From the NCBI GenBank assembly GCA_964016985.1, contig OZ024825.1, positions 2,043,501 through 2,107,500 of the forward strand: 64,000 bases of DNA, written 5' to 3'. The notes beneath the pieces are model-generated. The model did no database searches, was not told the origin of the DNA, and saw only the letters and a program-made list of their open reading frames with translations. The position numbers and the translations under genes were made by a program. Below are positions 1-11,005 of this stretch, one piece after another. Positions within the stretch are counted from its first letter, which is position 1; every line of letters starts with the position of its first letter. The stretch is from Anodontia alba. Taxonomy: Eukaryota; Mollusca; Bivalvia; Lucinida; Lucinidae.

Positions 1-283
1 AATGAAGATATTAAAAAAGAGTCCAAAGCAAAAAGTACAGAGAATCCAAACAGCCAAAAATTCATCTACCAACAAGATAAAAGATGAAAGTTTACAAAGG
101 AGTTAAAAGTCTGTATTTCCAGTTTGCCTCCAGTAAAAAAAATAATGCAGACTAGAATGCATTAATGGAAGGTACTAAAAGTATCAAGAATCTGATGTAA
201 ACATAAAACATAAACAAATACTATCAGCTATATTTTATAATATGAAAGATGGGTCATCGTCAAAAAATTAACTTTTTACTTAC

Positions 284-452
284 ATAACATTTACTCTCTG
301 GTTACTGATACCATACAGATCTCTTTTCAAATCTTCTAGAGCTCTATGATTTTTCTCTTCCTGATCTTTGAGTTGCTGCAGTAACTCTGCAGTAGAGTCT
401 CTACCTGATGGTATAGGCCTTTTACCCAAACCCTCCAGCTGCTTCCTAATAT
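284..452 (-). CDS. CCDC17: CCDC17-like gene, fifth coding exon; gene continues past the window edge
   Basis: The 169-nt exon enters in phase 1, exactly matching the leaving phase of the preceding exon, and leaves in phase 2 at a consensus GTAAGT donor (exon ends ...AATGTTAT). The acceptor is TTTGTTCCAG. It encodes IRKQLEGLGKRPIPSGRD followed by a coiled coil with clear heptads (LLQQLKDQEEKNHRALEDL) to SNQRVNV. The remaining exons, including any C-terminal domain, must lie to the left of base 1. Bases 1-283 are the start of the next intron. Confidence 0.72.
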
Positions 453-489
453 CTGGAACAAATAATGTAAAACAAAAGATATTAAACAA

Positions 490-702
490 TTAAACCTTGT
501 CCTGCTGAACCGGGATATACTCTGCCTTTGCAAACAGTGTAGATCCAGATCAGCTGGCTTCTGAAGAAGCCAACTGATCTGGATCCTCACTGTTTGTCAT
601 AAAGTATGTGAATTTGTATGAAAAACTTAGATCAAGTAATCTGATTGGCTGAAAATTAGATGTGGGTATGGCAGTTAATTTATTCAGCACGACAAGGGTT
701 AA
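490..702 (+). mobile_element. Family A MITE (TTAACCCTTGTC type), copy 1
   Basis: About 213 bp from TTAA to TTAA with inverted ends: (A)CCTTGTCCTGCTGAAC on the left and TTCAGCACGACAAGGG on the right. The left part holds the core hairpin: AACAGTGTAGATCCAGATCA, then GGCTTC/GAAGCC at the turn, then the complement. The right part holds a conserved CAAGTAATCTGATTGGCTGA. TTAA flanks and CCC/GGG ends are typical of piggyBac-like elements. There is no coding capacity. Confidence 0.85.
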
Positions 703-1025
703 AAATATAACAGGACAATACCATTCTAACTCATTTAAACAGCTTTCTGCCATATTTACAGCTTTCTGCCATATTTACTCTAAGACAGAAGAAGGGACAG
801 ACAGGACAGGGCAAACAGTGAAAGTCTTAATCAGACAAAGCAAAATGGGTGTCTGATCAGGATCTACACTGTTTGTCACTCAATCAGCAGTGTTTTAGAC
901 ACATCAAAGAGTATGATAATTGTCCTAAAATTTCATGCACAGTTTTTGACAAAATGACATAAGTGAGCAGTGCACTCTGATCAGACTGCTCCAGACTGCT
1001 CCTGTTTACCATTCCACTGAGTATT

Positions 1026-1239
1026 TTAACCTTTGCCCTGCTGAACCACGATATACCCTGCCTTTGCAAACAGTGTAGATCCAGATCAGTTGGCTTCTGA
1101 AGAAGCCAACTGATCTGGATCTGCACTGTTTGTCATTCATCATGTGAATTTATATCAGCAATCTAGATTAAGTAATCTGATTGGCTGACAATTGGAAATG
1201 GGCATGGCATCTTTATTTATTCAGCATGACAAGGGTTAA
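1026..1239 (+). mobile_element. Family A MITE, copy 2
   Basis: TTAA-flanked, with ends TTAACCTTTGCCCTGCTGAA and TTCAGCATGACAAGGGTTAA. The hairpin is complete, and the CTGATTGGCTGA block is present. Confidence 0.85.
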
Positions 1240-1599
1240 GAAACAACTGAATAAAAAGCAATATTTAGGCCAAAAAGGTTTGGAATAAAGTGTTCAAAAG
1301 TTTCAGACATTTACAATAGTAAAAATGAACTTGTTTGACTTTTAGGACAAGTATGGTAAGGAGTTATAGTGTTCAATATTTAGGGTAAATTAGGTTGTAA
1401 TAAAATAACTTTAGTACAAAATGGCAAACATTATACTGTCTATAATACTATTCATAACAGTGCCCTAGATAAGAGAAATATTATTTCTCCATAAATAGTT
1501 TCTTGCTTGTAATTAATATTTCTATTCAGAAACTATTTATCTTCACAACAACTGGTGTTAAGTCCTGTGCAGGGGATGTAAATCGTGTCCACTGTCTTC

Positions 1600-1831
1600 T
1601 TAACTCTTTCCACACTAGTGGCAGCTTTTGTCGTCTGCTGATAACCTTTACAAACAGTTTGGACCCAGATCAGGCCTGATAAAAATGTACAAAATGTCGG
1701 ACCTGATCTGGATCCAAACTGTTTGACACTATGATGGTATTCCTGAAATTTTTTTGCAAAAGTTAATTTTAAAACAAAAAAAAATCCACAGACGACAGAA
1801 AAGCAGGCAAAATTACCCAGCATGCGAAGAC
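1600..1831 (+). mobile_element. Family D MITE (TTAACTCTTT type)
   Basis: Starts TTAACTCTTTCCACACTAGT and ends near AATTACCCAGCATGCG. The arms hold TTTGTCGTCTGC and GACGACAGAAAAGC. The core hairpin is AACAGTTTGGACCCAGATCA and TGATCTGGATCCAAACTGTT. This gives a further terminal type attached to the same kind of core. Confidence 0.6.
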
Positions 1832-1885
1832 TTAGTGAAGTTTATATTTCCTGGTCTTTAGGGATCACTGAGCTTATCTGAATAC

Positions 1886-2446
1886 AAATGTATTGATTTG
1901 AAATTTGGTGGGTTTGGTGGGTCCTGTCTGAAAACTGAACAGGAATTTGGTGGGTTTGGTAAGTCCTGTCTGAATACTGAACAGGAATTTGGTGGGTTTG
2001 GTAGGTCCTGTCTGACTACTAAATAGGAATTTGGTGGGTTTGGTAAGTCCTGTCTGACTATTACATAGGAATTTGGTGGGTTTGGTAGGTCCTGTCTGAC
2101 TACTGAATAGGAATTTGGTGGGTTTGCTAGGTCCTGTCTGACTACTTAATAGGAATTTGGTGGGTTTGGTAGTCCTGTCTGACTACTGAATAGGAATTTG
2201 GTGGCTTTGGTAGGTCCTGTCTGACTACTAAATAGGAATTTGGTGGATTTGGTAGGTCCTGTCTGACTACTAAATAGGAATTTGGTGGGTTTGGTAGGTC
2301 CTGTCTGACTACTTAATAGGAATTTGGTGGGTTTGGTAGGTCCTGTCTGACTACTGAATAGGAATTTGGTGGGTTTGGTAGGTCCTGTCTGAATACTGAA
2401 TTGTAATTTGGTGGGTTTGGTAGGTCCTGTCTAACTACTGGCTTTG
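1886..2446. repeat. 42-bp minisatellite, about 13 copies
   Basis: The unit starts GAATTTGGTGGGTTTGGTAG and continues GTCCTGTCTGACTACTRAAT AG. The period is 42 bp, with one 41-bp copy. Most variation is in the last ten bases. Confidence 0.9.
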
Positions 2447-3025
2447 GTAGGTTGCTTTGCTTTTTGTTCTTTTATTAGGCGTGTGCTGAACATCATGGTT
2501 TGTTTTTTCTTCATCTAAGTGTCTTTGGTATGCTATGTCTTGTGACTGTGGTACTTCCTTGACATCTTATTTGCTTTTTTTCTTTCATTTGCCAACAGAG
2601 TATAGCCTCAACCTAGGACCAGAGGTTACTCCAAAAGTACATTAATAAGCTTAAATTATTATTTACATTTTAAATGACAAAAACAGGTTAAGTTTGACCA
2701 ACTATTTTACTTGCTCTGGATACCGCTTAGAAAATAAATTGAATGGCAATTGGACATCCTCTAATTCAACTCCAAGTTCAGTAAGAATCTAACCATTGAT
2801 GTTCCCACTCAATGTTACCTTGAAAATGATATCAAGATCATCAAAACTTAATAAACTCTATCCCCAATATATATGATATACCCACGCAAAGTTGGTAAGA
2901 AAAATCACACAAAATTAGTAAAATATTTCTTAAATATTTAAGCTAAATATGGTTCTTGTTTTTTATCTGTCTCATGCCACTTTTTTACACGTGTGTTGAT
3001 TATTTCCAAACCTTCTTAAAGGGCT

Positions 3026-3403
3026 TTAACCCTGGTCCTGCTGAACCCAGATATGCCCTGCCTCTGCAAACAGAAGCCAACTGATCTGAATCTGTACTAT
3101 TTGTCATTAATATGAGAATTTGCATCAACAATACTGATCAAAAAATCTGATTGGCTGAAAATTAGAATTGGGTGTAGCATCTTCATTCATTCTGCATGAC
3201 AAGGGCATGCTGAATACGTCAAGATGACACGCTTACTTCTAATTATCAGCCAATCAGATTACTTGATCCAGGTTGTTGATATAAATTCACATACTTCATG
3301 ACAAACATCGCAGATCCAGATCAGTTGGCTTCCAAGCCAACTGATCTGGATCTACAGTGTTTGTAAAAGCGTGGTGTATATGGTTCAGCAGGACTAGGGT
3401 TAA
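3026..3403. mobile_element. Family A MITE pair, head to head
   Basis: The left half reads in the plus orientation (TTAACCCTGGTCCTGCTGAA to GACAAGGG), with a deletion through its hairpin. It is fused at about 3206 to a second copy in reverse orientation that ends TTCAGCAGGACTAGGGTTAA. Both copies keep the AATCTGATTGGCTGA block or its complement. The result is a roughly 380-bp inverted structure. Confidence 0.75.
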
Positions 3404-3537
3404 TATTCATAACAATCAACTACCCCTAAAATACATAAGCCCCACCACTAAAAGATTTACATCCCTGCCACTTGAGTTAATTGCCAAATGCAGGAATAGA
3501 ACACTGATCAAAGGAGAAAAAGGAAAATAAAACTAAC

Positions 3538-3655
3538 CATCTCTCTGCTTTTCTAGATCTTTATTGCGTAGATGTAGATATTCCATCTGCTTTCCATGTT
3601 TTTCTGCCAAGTGGAGCAGTTGCTGGTCTGCATTTGGATTTCTTCGATAGTCATC
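3538..3655 (-). CDS. CCDC17: CCDC17-like gene, fourth coding exon
   Basis: The 118-nt exon enters in phase 0 and leaves in phase 1. It has a strong acceptor (TTTCTTTCTCTTACAG) and a GTTAGT donor. It encodes about 39 residues beginning DDYRRNPNADQQLLHLAEKH and ending in a charged helix, NKDLEKQRD. The pattern of a Tyr-Arg pair, a short Asn/Pro turn, then a Gln/Leu helix resembles the CCDC17 segment around AYIRDGGRDPGVLGQI. About 11.3 kb of intron precedes it. Confidence 0.7.
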
Positions 3656-4159
3656 CTGTAAGAGAAAGAAAGCAGTCAAGCATATTATAGTTCTTTTACC
3701 AGTATTTACCCTCCGACTGTCTATGTTACACATACCTTATGCTGTATGTCACAGGCTGTCTCGACTGCACCATTGGAGCATTCCACATGTCCATTCCAAT
3801 GGAGCCTTCTCTCCTTCAGAATGAGGTCCAGACCCTCAATGCCAAGCCATGCAAGTAGCTCATTGGACCTGATCTGACAATATCTTGTGGCTTAACATTG
3901 CAGATCTCTCTGATCTTTGCCCTGTCATTCCCCTGCAGACCTTGGTAAGTTGTGGAAATACCATGCCCAACAAGTCTTCAATTCACCCAAAGCATTTTGG
4001 AAATCAGCCAATTTAGCCAAGACTTGCATGTAAAGAACCTATACTATTAAAATCAGCTTAATATTTATTGTGTGCAAAGGGCAGACCAAGCTTTTTGTGA
4101 AAGCTTAAACTTGTGATTAACTAACAATCATATGCAAATTGGAAATAAAATAAAAAGAA

Positions 4160-4430
4160 TATTAGAAAATGTGGGTAAATGTCCAGGTGGGGAAATGTCC
4201 AGATAGGTAAATGTCAAGGTAGGTAAATGTTGGGTGGGTAAATGTCCAGGTGGGTACATATCCAGGCAGGTAAATGTATGGTGAGTAAATGTATGGGTGG
4301 TAAATGTCTGTGTGGGTAATGTCCAGGTAAGTAAATGTCCTGTGGGTAAATGTACAGGTGGGTAAATATCTGAGTGGGTGTATGTCCAGGTAGGTAAATG
4401 TATGGATGGGTAAATGTCCTGGTTTGGTAA
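4160..4430. repeat. Short-period minisatellite (GGTAAATGTCCAGGTGG)
   Basis: About 16 degenerate copies of a 15-18-bp unit with variants such as GGTAAATGTATGGTGGG. Long open frames across it are low-complexity. Confidence 0.8.
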
Positions 4431-4527
4431 TTGTCCTACACTCGTGAATACTACTACCACATTTACCTTAGATATTTACTGATATGCCAAAACAAACAGG
4501 TCTATACTATTTGACATTCACCTTTGT

Positions 4528-4758
4528 TTAATCCATTTTAGACTGAAAGAACTCTCCCCATACTATACATTGGAAGAGCGCAATTTCAATTTCAGGTATG
4601 TCAGGCTGTGTGATTTAGATGTCCATAGAGAAAAATGACTGAACTATTAGCAAACAGTGGAGACCCTGATAAGACACCACATTCTGTGGCATCTGATCTG
4701 GGTCTGCACTGTTTGCCAATTACCATTTTGGAGGTCTCCAGACTAAAAAATGGGTTAA
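4528..4758 (+). mobile_element. Family B MITE (TTAACCCATT type)
   Basis: TTAATCCATTTTAGACTGAA on the left pairs with GACTAAAAAATGGGTTAA on the right. The interior holds TAGAGAAAAATGACTGAACT, then a core hairpin with arms AACAGTGGAGACCCTGATAA and GATCTGGGTCTGCACTGTTT. The termini differ from Family A but the TTAA flanks and core type are the same. Confidence 0.75.
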
Positions 4759-4792
4759 TGATGCATCAAGTTTTGTCTTGGATTTTCTATCA

Positions 4793-7190
4793 AAATGATT
4801 TTAGCTATTTTTGATCTGCAAGTTGCCATGATACTTCCTACCAAGTTTCAAGTCAGTTGGCTAAGTCTTCAGAAGTCTACCACCTTGCTAACATGATTTT
4901 TAGAAGAGAGAATGCTGATGTTGTTGGTGACAAACTGGTGCAAAATGATGCAGGAGAGATGTCAATGAGCAAAGACTCAAAGCAGAAGGCCTGGTTAGAG
5001 CACTACCAAAGGCTTCTCAAAGTTGAGTTTGACTGGGATCCAGACCACCTGTCTGATAAACCACCAGTGGAAGGCCCTCCCATTCCAATCACCATCTATA
5101 GGGTTAAGAAGGCAGGCAAAGAACCAAACCCATCAGGCATAGTGGTGGAGATGGTACGAGTAGCCAGTGACATAGGCGCCTCCATGATCCGTGACCTCGC
5201 AGTTGCAATCATTCCAGATGGCAAGGTACCCTCTGACTGGGAGCATTGTTTCATTGTCTGCCTCTACAAGGGTAAGGGGGATGCATTGGAAAGGGGAAAC
5301 TACAGTCTCAAGCTGACAGAGCAGGTCATGAAAGTCCTGGAGAGGATTGTGGATGGCCTTATCAGACAGTTGGTGTCAATCGATGATTCCCAATTGGCTT
5401 CGTCCCAGACAGAGGCACAACAGATCTTTAGTGTCAGGCAGCTGCAAGAAAAGTATCCAGCTGCCAACAAGAGACTCTACATGGCTTTAACAGACTTGGA
5501 GAAGGAGTCTGATCGAGTGCCTCAGAAGGTCAGCTGGTTGGCCCTGAGAAAACTTCGTGTGGAGGAATGGATTGTGCAGGAGATGTATGCCAATGCTCGG
5601 AGCCGTGTCCCTGTTGGTGAGAGTACAGGGAAGAGTTTGAAGTATAGGTCGGTGTTCATCAAGGCTCAGTACACAGCCCGCTGCTCTTCATCATTGTGCT
5701 TGAAGCCTTGTCACACGAGTTCCACTCTGGGGTCCCCTGGAAGGACCTCCATGCCAATGATCTTACCATCGCTGAATCACTCGAGGAATGTGTCAGAAGG
5801 ATCTTGACTTAGAAAGAAGCAATGAATGAGAAAGGACAGAGTAAATGCAGGAAAGACAAAGATCATGATCTGTGGGTACAGGCCTGGACCTCCTGTAGAG
5901 TTCAGGCTAGATTCCATGCTCCATCTGTTGCACTGGAGTGGGCAGCAACAGCATCTTCTGCAACAGCTGCAAGCACTGGGTGCACAAGAAATGCAGTGGG
6001 CTCAAGCACTTGACAAAGGACCCCAATTACAGATGTACATGGTGCCACGGAACTGCACACACCATGGATGGCAGACCACAGAGGGAAGTCCAAGTTGGAC
6101 CTGACAAGCTGGAGGTGGTAGCTTCCCTTTGCTACCAAGAAGACATGCTCTCAGCAGCCAGTGGCTGTAAAACTTTCAAATACAACATGAGTTGAACACC
6201 TGGAAGAAGTTCAAGGAGCTGCTACCACTTATCTCTTTCCACCATCTCTCTTTCAAGACACATGGCCGTGTGTACAGCTCTTGTGTGCAGGAGGGCAATG
6301 CTCCAAGCCCATGAGACTTTGCTGTTGACAGGGCCAAACCTCCAAATTCTGCAGTGAAATAACAGGGTATTGATCAGACAGATCTGCAATGTCAAGCGGC
6401 AAGACATTGTCACCACCAGATCCAAAGAGCTACTTGCATGGCTTTATAAATAGCATTAAGGATCTGGACCTCATTCTGAAGGAGAAAAGGCTCCACTGGT
6501 ATGGACAGGTGGAATGCTCCAATGGTGCAGTCAAGACAGCCTTTGACCTACAGGTTGATGGAAAGCATGGGCCTGGGAGGTCCAAGATGACATGGAAGCA
6601 GCTGATGGTGAGACTGCAGAGAGTGGAAGCTCTTGGCTATTAACCCTCATGATAGACATACCTGAAGATCTCGTATGAGATCTGCCAAGCATGCAGCAAG
6701 CCAGCTACCTGGAAGGGGGCCCACTGATGTGGATGTTGCCGATGATGAAGATGATGATGATGATGATTCAGGAGGTTCAAAATAGATTTTCAAGATGGCT
6801 GCCCTGGTGGACATCTTGGACTTCCAATCAGAATGATTTTAGCTATTTTTGATCTGCAAGTTGCCCCAATACTTCCCATCAAGTTTGGAGTCAACTGGCC
6901 TTTCTGTTTAGGAGAAGAAGGGCAAAATAAATTTTGAAGATGGCTGCTATGGCAGCTATTTTGGATTTCCCATTAGAACAATATTAGCTATTTTTTATTT
7001 GGTAGTTGCCCCGATACTTCCTACCAAGTTCCAAGCCAACTGGCCTTTCTGTCCAGGGGAAGAATTGCAAAATAGATTTTCAAGTTGGCGGCCATGGTGG
7101 CCACCTTTGATTTTGAATTTTAGCTACTTTTGATCTACAAATCACCCGATGCTTCCTACCAAGTTTAGAGTCAACTGGCCCAGGGGTGTA
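4793..7190. repeat. ~143-bp tandem repeat interrupted by the LINE
   Basis: TTTTAGCTATTTTTGATCTG recurs at about 4799 and 6838, with variants near 6981 and 7122. Each unit contains a TGGCNGCCATGGTGGCCA-like segment and CTTCCTACCAAGTTT. The first unit stops at about 4870 and resumes at about 6775 (TTCAAAATAGATTTTCAAGA), so the LINE inserted into an existing array. Confidence 0.7.
4870..6775 (+). mobile_element. Degenerate non-LTR retrotransposon with reverse transcriptase and zinc finger
   Basis: A LINE relic, inferred from its translated pieces. Frame 4857-5807 carries reverse transcriptase blocks (KAGKEPNPSGIV, LYKGKGDALERGNY, LTEQVMKVLERIVDGLIRQL, YMALTDLEKESDRVP), with the catalytic FADD-type block destroyed by frameshifts. 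A piece at 5826-5935 reads NAGKTKIMICG. Frame 5938-6195 contains a PHD-like finger (FCNSCKHWVHKKCSGLKHL, then CTWC) followed by LEVVASLCYQEDMLSA. Frame 6389-6643 has LKEKRLHWYGQVECSNGAVK, and the 3' end is a (GAT)n-rich tail near 6740. At least four frameshifts are needed to join them, so it is not functional. It lies within one unit of a 143-bp tandem repeat. Confidence 0.85.
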
Positions 7191-7194
7191 GGAT

Positions 7195-8016
7195 GAGTAG
7201 GCTTTTAAACCAGATTGCATGACAGATGACACATGATGGACATTGACTGACCACAATAGCTCGCCTTGAGCACGTCCTGCTCAAGTGAGCTAAAAATGAC
7301 ATTGTTAATCAATTTATGCCCAGTAGTATGAAATGCACCTCGCTACATGACCCCAGCAGTTATATATTTTGCATTTTATGTGGAATCAAGCGCTTTGCAT
7401 CTGCGTACCTGCAAATAGTGTGTCATCTCCTGCAAAGAGTCACCACCACACATTACATCATAAACTATACAAATAAATGCTGCAATACCTTCAGAATTCT
7501 GCATATTTCTTACTGTCAACCTTACTTTTTTTACTTTGTCGGTTTTTCCTCTCAAATCAAGGTACTGTGTGTTTTTGTAAACAAAAATCCACTGGGATTG
7601 CATTACTTGATCTACAGGCAGCGTTACAGGTGATTTGGTAACTCAGTGACATTATGCTACCCAACATGAACAGGGTCTCCTTTCCCTGCTGGTGCAAGTT
7701 GTCATTTACACATTTCCCTCTACAATATTTTGCCATCACAACCAATAAAATCCCATTTATTATAATAAATAAAACACATAAACTGGTAGAAAATCATCAA
7801 ATAATCATAACTGCCATATATGGTTCACATCACTTCATGTATTATGGAGAAAATACAATTTAACCATTTTCCCATTATAAGTCTATGGGACCATTCAGTT
7901 GTCATGGCAACAAAACAAAAATGCAGAAAACCATAATTTTAGCCATTTCTAAATCCCTTTACTAAACAACAGCATAGCTCAGGTGAACTAATGACAGTGC
8001 AGAAACAAATGTAATA
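7195..8016. other. No gene seen
   Basis: AT-rich intronic sequence without repeats I could classify; short frames only. Confidence 0.6.
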
Positions 8017-8230
8017 TTAACCCTAGTCCTGCTGAACCCGGATATGTCCTACCTTTGCAAACAGTGTAGGTCCAGATCAGTTGGCTTCTGAAGTAGCCAA
8101 CTGATCTGAATCTGCACTGTTTGCCATTAAGTATGTGAATTTATATCAACAATCTGGATCAAATAATCTGATTGGCTAGAAATTAGAAATGGGCGTGGCA
8201 TCTTAATTTATTCAGTAGGACAAGGGTTAA
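8017..8230 (+). mobile_element. Family A MITE, copy 4 (shares its right TTAA with a Family B element)
   Basis: Complete copy with ends TTAACCCTAGTCCTGCTGAA and GACAAGGGTTAA. The right-hand TTAA (8227-8230) is also the left-hand TTAA of the Family B element that follows, with no spacer. Confidence 0.85.
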
Positions 8231-8454
8231 CCCATAGTAGTCTTGAGATCCCTTAAAGGGTAATTGTCAAACAATGCAGACCCAAATCAGATGCAGCAGA
8301 ATGTAGTGTCTGATCAGGGTCTCCACTGTTTGCAAATATTTTAGCCATTTTTCTCTAGGAATATCTAAATTTCATAGCCAGATATACCTAAAACTGAAAT
8401 TGGACTCTTCAAGTATATAGTGTGGGGGGGTCTATTCAGTCTACAATGAGTTAA
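8227..8454 (-). mobile_element. Family B MITE, abutting a Family A copy
   Basis: TTAACCCATAGTAGTCTTGA to TCAGTCTACAATGAGTTAA. Core arms AACAATGCAGACCCAAATCA and TGATCAGGGTCTCCACTGTT are present. Confidence 0.75.
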
Positions 8455-9825
8455 CATGCCCCTTTCTCACCAAGTAGAGAAGGCACTTACCACCACCTAC
8501 CATCCTCAATTTGATAGCATATTTTAGACACATCACCTCAGGTCTTATTCAAAATTGAGGACATATTTAAGTATATTATTAGTTAAATCACCAAATCAGC
8601 CCAAATCATACAAATAAAAAAAACTCAGCCAATACAGAAAAAAATTGCCAATATCAGTTGTACTGGTCGAATGTTTCTGTAGACCTAGTTGTTTCTGTAT
8701 GGGCTGACTTTTTTCTTGTACTGGACGACTGTCTCCATATTGGCAGAGTTTGTTATCAGGATGAATAGTCTGCAAAGTAACCCTGTTATGCTTCATTTTC
8801 AGTGAGTTTCAGTCATATTAAGAAGATGGAAGGCATGATCGATATGGACTTGGCTATATAGCAGCTATGAAAAATCTTATTTATTGTGACAATCATCGCT
8901 AAGCAAGATGTTTAAAAAGTCAATTAATAAAATTGTCATTAATCAAGTTATTTTGTATTGACCAAGTTACAGGCTTTTGCCAAGTTACAGGCTTTCAGCC
9001 TAATACAGCATACCGGTACTTCATACCTGTAACATGGACAATACAAAATTACTTAATAACATTATAGTACAGAGTCAGGACACATTTTTGTATCGGGATA
9101 CTTATGGTCCTTTTGACATCACTTGGAAAGATGTTTTTTGCATGGCATTTTATTTTGTGAAAAAATTTTGTTCTGATTGACAGTATCTAATCAGAAACCA
9201 TTTGTCTTTTCTGTTTCTGTGTTTTGTTCTCAAATATTTACTCTAAAATTAAATTTACTATCAAAAACTGGTCTGACCCATGCAATTTTTCTAGTAAAGT
9301 GATTTTTTGGAATTTTTATCTAAGAAAATATTTTTTTTTCCTTTTCTTTGCTGGTTATTAATTATTGATGTTTCATGACAATACCATGAAAAATTCATGA
9401 AAACTGAGTAAGTGAAACTTGTTGAAAACCTGTCTTTTATTTACCTACCCTATGACTTCTGCATAAATTTCAGCAACTATGAAAAAAATGAAACTATTCA
9501 TTTTTTTAAACCAATGACTCGAATAAACTTTTATGTGCAGAGGTAGTTATGACAAATGGTTTTGCATTTGATCATGGCAACAAAAAATTGCAAATTTACT
9601 TCTTTTGTGTAAAGCTTCAGGCAAAAGTACTCTCTTGCACAGAGATTTGCTAACTCAATTTTTTCAAGACAAACCTCTGTTTTATCTTCCACCATTTCAT
9701 TGATAATTGCTTACCCCGCAGCTATTTATAATCAGAGGAGTCCCCTTCGGCTGAACAGCCAATCAGAGTACCTGTTCCTACCAAACCACTTAGCTACCAT
9801 GTGATATAAAAACCAGTTTATTTAT
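8455..9825. other. No gene seen
   Basis: Intronic sequence. Apart from the dispersed repeat at 9310-9500 and a short duplicated AAGTTACAGGCTTT (8963-8996), nothing is recognisable. Confidence 0.6.
9310..9500. repeat. Dispersed repeat, also at 63381-63535
   Basis: Shared blocks include AAGAAAATA-T(n), CTTTTCTTTGCTG, GAACTTGTTGAAAA-type text and ACCTACCCTA. The two copies are about 75% alike by eye. Nature unknown. Confidence 0.5.
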
Positions 9826-9836
9826 GTTACCTAGAG

Positions 9837-10131
9837 TGGGCTGGGTGGCCTAGTGGTTCGTGCACGAGATTTTCAAGCGGGATATCATGGGTTCGAATCC
9901 CACTCGAGTCGAGACAATTTTCAGTCCATTAGTACGCCTAGCTCATACTCAACGTGCCCTGGGTTAAGTATAAAGTGGACAAGGCGGCTCTTGATGACAG
10001 ACAGCGGCACCAAGTGTGCATGGGTGATCCATGGAAACAAGGCTGTACAAATACATGTACATAACAATCGCCGCTGCCTCTATGTGCCTAGGGTGCCTGG
10101 TAGCGTTTAAAATCCACACAACAACAACAAC
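9837..10131 (+). mobile_element. tRNA-derived SINE with 11-bp target-site duplication
   Basis: The head contains a Pol III A box (TGGCCTAGTGG, about 9846) and a B box (GGTTCGAATCC, about 9890) at tRNA-like spacing. A ~220-bp body follows, ending in an ACAACAACAACAAC tail. The flanks GTTACCTAGAG (9826-9836) and GTTACGTAGAG (10132-10142) match at 10 of 11 positions. It is not a functional tRNA gene because no acceptor stem closes. It should be transcribed by Pol III and depend on a LINE for movement, as SINEs do generally. Confidence 0.88.
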
Positions 10132-10594
10132 GTTACGTAGAGCAACAGATCAGGTAGGTATTTGGTGATAAATTAGGGATAATTTTTGTAAGTTCTCTAT
10201 AAAAACATATGTTGTAGGTATTCATTAGAAACAAGGCAATTCTAACGAATGGGGAAATAGATAGTCTTAAGGCAAAACAACAGCCTTTGTTTAGGAGAAA
10301 AATCAGCCAATACCTAGTTGTGTTATGGAATGAGAGCGATACAAAGGGACTATTAGTGAAATACTGAAATATAAAGGTCATTTACTGAGTTCAAATATCG
10401 TAATGAATGGGGTGAAAATTCAGCGCGTAATTCAAACGGAGTGGAAATTGTAAGCACTGATAGTTGAGCGTACAGGCAAAAGATATCGAAAGAAGAGTAG
10501 GATAATTACAGTTATATCATCACTACAAAGTAACAAGAAGTGGAAACGATATAACACCTTTCAAGGGATGTAACTGTAAAAATTGTTTTCTGCT

Positions 10595-10700
10595 CACTTC
10601 TGAAAAGAGTCTACTCTACAAGGAAAGAGTTTGCTCCCAAAGCAAGCAAATTCTTTCCTTGCAAAGTAGACCACTTTTAGGGAGCAAATTCTTTCCTTGT
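10595..10700. repeat. Family K hairpin (AGGAAAGAATTTGCTCCC)
   Basis: Arms GAGTCTACTCTACAAGGAAA and TTTCCTTGCAAAGTAGACCA meet at CCCAAAGCAAG. A second, cleaner copy is at 14695-14800 (stem AGGGTCTACTCTAAAAGGAA with turn CCATGGGG). A half copy is at 35575-35625. Confidence 0.65.
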
Positions 10701-10777
10701 TTTACTCAGCTTTGAGTGCAGACTTGAAGCAGCCATCTGAGATAAATCTAAGCTGCTCAATCAAATCAAAATGTTGA

Positions 10778-11005
10778 TTAACCCATTGTATACTGAATAG
10801 ACTCTCCCACGCTATATATTGGAAGAGTCCAATTTCAATTTTAGGTACGTCCGGCTGTGAAATTTATATATTCCTAGAGAAAAATGGCTAAACTATTTGC
10901 AAATAGTGGAGACCCTGATCAGATGCTGTGTTCTGCGGCATCTGATCTGGGTCTGCACTGTTTGCCACTTACCCTTTTACAGGTCTCCCGACTACAATGG
11001 GTTAA
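10778..11005 (+). mobile_element. Family B MITE
   Basis: TTAACCCATTGTATACTGAA to CGACTACAATGGGTTAA, with core arms AATAGTGGAGACCCTGATCA and TGATCTGGGTCTGCACTGTT. This is the best-preserved Family B copy. Confidence 0.8.

Noticed and set aside
550..753. Recurring short peptides such as SEDPDQLASSEAS and LDLHCLQRQG in several frames
   Set aside because: They come from translating the Family A hairpin in either direction; they are shadows of the MITE, not a gene family.
1886..2446. CRISPR-like regular direct repeats
   Set aside because: No spacers: the units are contiguous, and the context is eukaryotic intron.
4128..4460. 110-residue minus-strand Pro/Thr/His-rich frame
   Set aside because: Low-complexity translation of the GGTAAATGTCCAGG minisatellite.
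9846..9905. tRNA gene call at the SINE heads (also 26500-26573, 35880-35933, 54791-54844, 55077-55130)
   Set aside because: A and B boxes are present but acceptor and T stems do not close, and target duplications and tails show they belong to retroelements.
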